DNA of 64,000 bases. It comes from Serinus canaria (Eukaryota; Chordata; Aves; Passeriformes; Fringillidae). Below the pieces are notes generated by a model, which did not search any database, was not told the DNA's origin, and saw only the letters and a program-made list of their open reading frames with translations. This document shows, piece after piece, positions 59,801 through 64,000 of the stretch (within the stretch, counting starts at the first letter, position 1; the number at the start of each line of letters is the position of its first letter). Where the stretch lies: positions 11,796,601 to 11,860,600 of the forward strand of contig NC_066326.1 in NCBI RefSeq assembly GCF_022539315.1, in the 5' to 3' direction. A program made the position numbers and the translations under genes.

Positions 59801-62562
59801 AACAGAAGGAGCCCGTCTTGTTCGTGTGATGCTCTCCTTAACTCTTCCTTCACCACTTATCTTCACACTAAATGGGCTGCCTGTAAGTATCACAGCAAGT
59901 CAATCCTCCTCTGCTTATTACACACACCACTGAGGGCAGAAATGAAAGCTTCCTCTGACTGCAGGGAATCACAGGGGAACTCTGATACCCAACTAACAGT
60001 CAGGCCCAAGTCAAACACAGGCAAGTAACCAGAACAGTTTTGGATGGCTGCCTGGGAAGAACCTCCTCAAATCTTTGGGACTTATGGTCCAAGCCAGATC
60101 ACACAGCCCACCCACAGTTCCAGAGTGCTGGTCAGCCAGATAAGACTTCTGTTGTACTAATCAAAAATTTGCCCAACACTTCTGCTTACCTGGAATATGT
60201 TCATCTGCAAATTTAGTGGACACAATGTACACACCAGGTACAGTTGGAAAATAGGACACTTTGCAAGTTCCATCTTCTAGATCTTCAGTTTGGATCTCTA
60301 CCTTGCTGGGTCCTTCAACTGCCAGTGAGATCCCACCATAACCTACAATATAGGTAAGTTAGCCTCAGATTTCCAAAGCTCTAATCTAAATCTGACATAA
60401 AATAGCCCAAAGCCATAGTAAGTGCCAGTTGGTAGGATTGACTCATAATGGGCACATGGGAGTTGCACAATGCCTTAATGGCACTTCTGTACTCGTAATC
60501 AGTCAGAGGCACTGCATGCATTCAGCTCCTAAAATTCTCTATCCCTTTTTCTTTCAATAATGTTGAAAAGTTATCTACCAAGATAAAATGTTATCCAAGG
60601 CTCCACATTAAACTAACAGGGAAATAACTATCTTCCTCATTTCCTTTTTGCAATACCAAATGATCCTAGAGCCAGCACCACCTCAGTGACAGTCCCTGTT
60701 GTTTTTAACAAAGACATGAGCCAGGACCTTACAAAGCATATTCTAAAACAGCACTGTCTGTGGTTAATAACTGACTGTGCTTAATGGCAGCTGCTTTGCA
60801 GCTTGTGACCTGGTGGTTGCATGCTGAGGGAGGCAGTGCCCTTGTGTATAGTCAATATATATCTCATAGCATCTCAGGGTCCCTTTGTGAGGGAACTAAC
60901 CAGCATCTCTCGTGTCTACAATGAAGTCACACATTTCAAAGGTTCGTCCTTCTACCAAGCCACGTCCAAAAACTCTTGCCCGTCTGGCATCCCCGATCTC
61001 AGACTGGACCACCATGATTGTCACAGGGCTGTTTGGTACATGGCTCCCATTTTTCTTGATGCTAACCAGATGTTCTCCTACTTCCCGAGGAATGAATGAG
61101 ATGCCTACAAAGCAGAGAAATGTGAGAAATTTATTCAGTTTTTATTTGTGTTATACTTCATTTGAATGCCTTAATCACACCAAGGAATGAAATACTGGAA
61201 GGGCAGTCTCTTTACGCATGTTGAAGGGCTGCTCCCAAGTGGACCACAAGGCCATTCATATATGCTGACAAAACCCACTTCAATTGCAACCTGGCACGTC
61301 ACATGCAAGCAAACACAAGAGGCCACTCTTCATACTTTTCTGTCTTTGGACAACTGTAGCAAACAGTATCAACTACTTGGTTCAACAACTCTTCTGGGAA
61401 GGAGCACAGAAGTCAGTCATTTCACAAAGCAAAGCAAACTGGAGTAAAGACTCACAGTAATCTCTTGGATCTTACCAATGTGGTTATTGGGCAGCCTCTT
61501 CAGAAGACAAGGCTCATCACGACCAGATGGGGCTTTAATGCTGGCTGTTAGGAGACTGAGATCAGTCTCATTGATATCCAACATGAAGTCAGCAGCAGAA
61601 CCAAGCTTAACCTGAGACCGTCTTCTGTTATCATCTGAATACAAAAAGAGAAACGAGTCACAAAACATTATGAGGTGAAGCGCAAAACAAGTCGGAGGAC
61701 TTCAAATTCCTGCCACAAAGCAGGTTCCCCATGGCACCAGAGGTTAACTTTTAATAAGAAGTGCTTCCAGAAGTTTAAACTTTATACCTGTGATCTTGGC
61801 TGTGAATGGACTGCCTGGAATGTGTTTGTCATTGTATTTTACCAGGATGCTGTAGTTCCCAGGTAGAGTAGGCAGGTATGTGACTGTGCATGTCCCATCT
61901 TTGTTATCAATGCAACTGATCTCTGCTTTAGAAGGTCCTTCAATAGCCAAGTCCAGCCCACCTAGGAAAAAAGTAGAGTGGCACTTCTGTAAATCTTTGT
62001 GAACACCAGGTCCAAAGATTTGATCCAAAGAGAAATGTCCAGTACCTGGTACTGAAAATGGAGCTTTCAAAGGACAGCAGCAAAACCAGCTCAGACCAAC
62101 CCACAGTTGGCCACAGTAAGGCCACAGTTCTATTCAGTCTTTAGATTTCCCGAACAGTGATTCCACACCCAGTCATCATCCCTTAGATATAAGCTGCTTC
62201 CAGTTTATTTTTAATTGAACAAATAACCCAGTACCACAGGGTTCATCTACTGTTCTCAGGAAGGGGTAATAAAGCAGTTTTTACTGCAAGTCACAGCCTG
62301 ATAATGGCGTAAGTCATTTGTGTCCCATCAGAGATTCATAGTTGGACAGATAAATGTAAATGAAAGCCAATGTGCTTTACACTACCAAGAAGTTCCTTGC
62401 TTAGGGTAGGATGGGTTTAAAGAACTGACTTACCCTCTCCTGCATCTTCTGTGACGATGGTGAAAGTTGCTGGTTTATTTGCAATCCCATAGATGAGGCC
62501 AGGCCCATAAGCAGACACACTGCCACTGTTGGGGTAATTGACATAGAACTGCAGAGGGCTCT
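50648..62562 (-). CDS. FLNB: FLNB (filamin B), 3' part: last 14 coding exons, repeats 17-24
   Basis: Filamin B cross-links actin as a dimer and anchors integrins and other membrane proteins. Exons in transcript order: 62562-62434, 61961-61788, 61634-61476, 61104-60901, 60342-60190, 59880-59758, 59250-58984, 58751-58614, 58520-58405, 56598-56466, 55465-55289, 52924-52706, 51745-51542, 50835-50648. They encode 793 complete residues and a stop, and the gene continues past the right edge. The content is Ig-like repeat 17 (GPIb-alpha-type), 18, 19, 20, 21 (main integrin-binding), 22, 23, hinge 2 and the dimerising repeat 24. FLNB rather than FLNA or FLNC is shown by the hinge-2 and C-terminal sequence: [32 protein letters not shown] and the end SPFHVTVP. 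Nearly all introns are phase 1, so many exons are individually skippable; the one between 56598 and 58405 is phase 0. It converges on DNASE1L3. Confidence 0.97.
51542..51745 (-). CDS. FLNB: FLNB exon: hinge 2 and start of repeat 24
   Basis: [20 protein letters not shown] and [20 protein letters not shown] form the flexible, Ser/Thr-rich hinge 2; [19 protein letters not shown] opens repeat 24. Acceptor TTTCCAG, donor GTATGG. This is the paralogue-diagnostic part. Confidence 0.96.
52706..52924 (-). CDS. FLNB: FLNB exon: repeat 23
   Basis: Encodes [20 protein letters not shown], then [17 protein letters not shown] and [10 protein letters not shown]. Acceptor TTTCTAG, donor GTAAAA. Confidence 0.95.
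52925..55288 (-). other. FLNB: FLNB intron before the repeat-23 exon
   Basis: 2.36 kb, the longest FLNB intron fully inside the window. No repeat or extra exon recognised. Confidence 0.8.
55289..55465 (-). CDS. FLNB: FLNB exon: end of repeat 22 and start of repeat 23
   Basis: Encodes [39 protein letters not shown] and [11 protein letters not shown]. Acceptor TTGCAG, donor GTAACC. More GC-rich than neighbouring exons. Confidence 0.95.
56466..56598 (-). CDS. FLNB: FLNB exon: repeat 22, first part
   Basis: Encodes [20 protein letters not shown] through CHVSELEP. Acceptor TCTCAG, donor GTGAGC. Confidence 0.95.
56599..58404 (-). other. FLNB: FLNB phase-0 intron in repeat 22
   Basis: 1.8 kb between TSLQ and ESGLK. 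Nothing recognised inside. Confidence 0.8.
58405..58520 (-). CDS. FLNB: FLNB exon: end of repeat 21 and start of repeat 22
   Basis: Encodes [20 protein letters not shown], then [15 protein letters not shown]. Acceptor CTGCAG, donor GTGAGA. It leaves in phase 0, the only non-phase-1 junction seen here. Confidence 0.95.
58614..58751 (-). CDS. FLNB: FLNB exon: repeat 21, integrin-binding CD face
   Basis: Encodes [20 protein letters not shown] and on to YIVQEP. This stretch carries strands C and D, the groove that binds integrin beta tails in filamins. Acceptor CAACAG, donor GTATGT. Confidence 0.95.
58984..59250 (-). CDS. FLNB: FLNB exon: repeat 20 and start of repeat 21
   Basis: Encodes [20 protein letters not shown], then [20 protein letters not shown] and [11 protein letters not shown], where repeat 21 begins. 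Acceptor TGCTAG, donor GTGAGT. The 267-nt length is a multiple of three. Confidence 0.95.
59758..59880 (-). CDS. FLNB: FLNB 123-nt cassette exon between repeats 19 and 20
   Basis: Exactly 41 codons' worth of sequence between phase-1 introns: [39 protein letters not shown]. Its position and length equal the 41-residue segment missing from the known FLNB var-1 splice form, which has higher affinity for integrin beta tails. Confidence 0.95.
60190..60342 (-). CDS. FLNB: FLNB exon: repeat 19, second part
   Basis: Encodes [20 protein letters not shown] through FADEHIP. Acceptor TTGTAG, donor GTAAGC. Phase 1 on both sides. Confidence 0.95.
60901..61104 (-). CDS. FLNB: FLNB exon: end of repeat 18 and start of repeat 19
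   Basis: Encodes [20 protein letters not shown], then the repeat boundary at [16 protein letters not shown] and on to IVDTRDA. Donor GTTAGT, acceptor TTGTAG. Confidence 0.95.
61476..61634 (-). CDS. FLNB: FLNB exon: repeat 18, first part
   Basis: Encodes [20 protein letters not shown] through KRLPNNHI. Repeat 18 is the partner that pairs with 19 in the folded filamin rod. Acceptor ATTCAG, donor GTAAGA. Confidence 0.95.
61788..61961 (-). CDS. FLNB: FLNB exon: rest of repeat 17
   Basis: Encodes [15 protein letters not shown] through [12 protein letters not shown]. This is the repeat that in filamin A binds the GPIb-alpha tail. Acceptor TCCTAG, donor GTATAA. Confidence 0.95.
62434..62562 (-). 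CDS. FLNB: FLNB exon: repeat 16/17 junction and start of repeat 17
   Basis: Encodes [20 protein letters not shown] through TIVTEDAGE. It is the most 5' FLNB exon in the window; the preceding exon lies beyond 64,000. Acceptor CCTTTAG, donor GTAAGT. Confidence 0.95.
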
Positions 62563-64000
62563 CTAAAGGGGAAAAAAACCAAAAAGAAGCACTTTTGAGG
62601 ATGAGTGGTCTGGACGACAAGAACCGATACCCATGTTCCTGAATGCCCTTCTCGTTATGTGGTATCTAAAAAACCTTACTGTGACTGTAAATGCACTTAA
62701 AAACCAAATAAGTCTCCGTTTCCATCCTCAAAAGACACTTTTCCACAATTTATGCCACATTCAGTCATGAAAGAGTAAGTGTTACTCTAGTTACCAGAGA
62801 TAAGCTTAAATGATGTTGTAAAGGGTCTTGTTCACTGCAAGTTTATTTTTAGCACATTAAATCAGAACATGACTCAGAAGCAGGCTTTCAGCTCAGGCAC
62901 CGATTCTGAATTTTGGTAGCACAGAATTAGGAACTAGCACAGCACATTGTCTGACTCAATGAACCTGAACTAGCAAATTGAAGGGTATCCAAGAATGTAT
63001 TTGCCAACCTCAGATTAGCTAAGCTAGTGCACAAGAACAAAAAGCACAGTCACTAACAACCAATAATGGTTTCAAAAAAAGGCACAGATAGCTCTTCAGT
63101 CCAAAGTTAGATTCTGCAGCTGAGACAGTAAAAAGTTTGATTCATGACAACCTTCAAGAAAGAAACATTATGGCACATTATATTTCTATCCCAGCACAGG
63201 GTTGTATCTTAGTGAACCAATACAGCAGACAGGTCAGCACCTATGGGGGTGTGACACCCATAAAGTGCTGAAGAGACTGAAGCAGCACCACACATCACAT
63301 CCCTGAGCTCCCCACTTCAGCCTAAGTTAGGCTGTCTTTCTGTACAAACAGAACCAGCAGTCTCTCTCAGGCAGTGCTGAAGGTATTTTGTCTCATATCT
63401 ACACATCCCTCTACAGGTCTGCCCCTTTCTGCCCAGTCCCCCAAAGCCAGCATGCCTGGAGAACCACAGGGCAGCCACAGCCTCCAGGCAAGGCAGTGCT
63501 TCCACTGGGGAGCTGGTGAAGCAAGGACAAAAGAGAAATGGAATGAAATGCAGTGGTTTCTGTTTGTTAAGAAGCAGCCAGGAAGAAAGAAAGAAAGATT
63601 ACAGCATAATATGCATGTGTGTTTTATTTTACTGCAATCAGATGGAAACAGTAACTATAGTATTTCAACCAACCAGTTCTCCCCACAATTTTGAGATTTT
63701 TTGCCAGTGCAGTTTTAAGGATAAACACACACTGTAACCAGTAGTTTTGCTGAGCACCATGGCAGTAAATTTCAACCTGAAAAACTAGTAGTTAGAAAAT
63801 TGTATGTTTCTTCTTTGTATTAAACGCCACAAAACCTAGTTTCTCCAAAACCAAAATCCATTTTAAGCCTGGCTGGTACTATTAAACCACAATGGAAGCT
63901 CGTATGTGCTGGCATTTACTCCTTTGCTTTAGTTGTTTCTGGACTGCTTGTAGAGAAAGGGCAGCTGAATGATAAAACATCCTGGGCAGATCTTTCCACA
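62563..64000 (-). other. FLNB: FLNB intron, continuing past the window
   Basis: No filamin-like exon is found from here to the right edge, so the sequence is intronic as far as it goes. Confidence 0.75.

Noticed and set aside
63317..63505. Further FLNB exon near the right edge
   Set aside because: Minus-strand frames here lack any filamin repeat motif (such as GSPF or EGPSK) and suitable splice sites.
1..64000. CRISPR arrays, operons, bacterial mobile elements, tRNA or rRNA genes
   Set aside because: The window is vertebrate nuclear DNA with spliced genes; no such structure was seen.

Overview
This is a vertebrate nuclear locus, almost certainly from a bird. It holds three multi-exon protein genes with GT-AG introns, and the non-coding DNA between them carries avian CR1 LINE 3' ends and avian endogenous-retrovirus LTRs. 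The LTR types suggest a songbird or related neoavian, but that is inference. The compact introns (ABHD6 coding exons span about 8.5 kb) also fit a bird.

Layout: (1) 1-14,336: no recognisable gene; unique sequence, a diverged repeat pair at about 10.3 and 11.3 kb, and presumably the ABHD6 3' UTR at the right end. (2) 14,337-about 24,900, minus strand: complete ABHD6, eight coding exons (337 aa) plus a non-coding first exon in a CpG-rich promoter. (3) 24,900-35,137: intergenic, with an orphan CpG island at 27.8-28.2 kb followed by a strongly G-skewed degenerate repeat, and a 50-bp minisatellite at 31.2 kb. (4) 35,138-40,327, plus strand: complete DNASE1L3, eight coding exons (309 aa). (5) 40,328-49,100: intergenic with ERVL-type LTR and CR1 fragments and a (TA)n tract. 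(6) 49,100-64,000, minus strand: the 3' part of FLNB. Fourteen coding exons encode the last 793 residues (Ig-like filamin repeats 17-24 with hinge 2), followed by a roughly 1.5-kb 3' UTR. The gene continues beyond the right edge.

Gene order and orientation (ABHD6 and DNASE1L3 head to head, DNASE1L3 and FLNB tail to tail) match the human 3p14.3 block as I know it. The genes do not form one pathway. ABHD6 is a membrane monoacylglycerol lipase that degrades 2-arachidonoylglycerol, DNASE1L3 is a secreted nuclease that clears chromatin, and FLNB is a dimeric actin cross-linker and integrin scaffold. All exon junctions below were placed by eye from splice sites, and their reading-frame phases close exactly.

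I found no new multi-gene system. The items most worth checking are the orphan CpG island with its G-skewed tail, the repeat pair that differs at CpG sites, the intact solo LTR inside ABHD6, two extra glycosylation sequons in DNASE1L3, a perfect D-box palindrome in the ABHD6 promoter region, and the conserved skippable 123-nt exon in FLNB.
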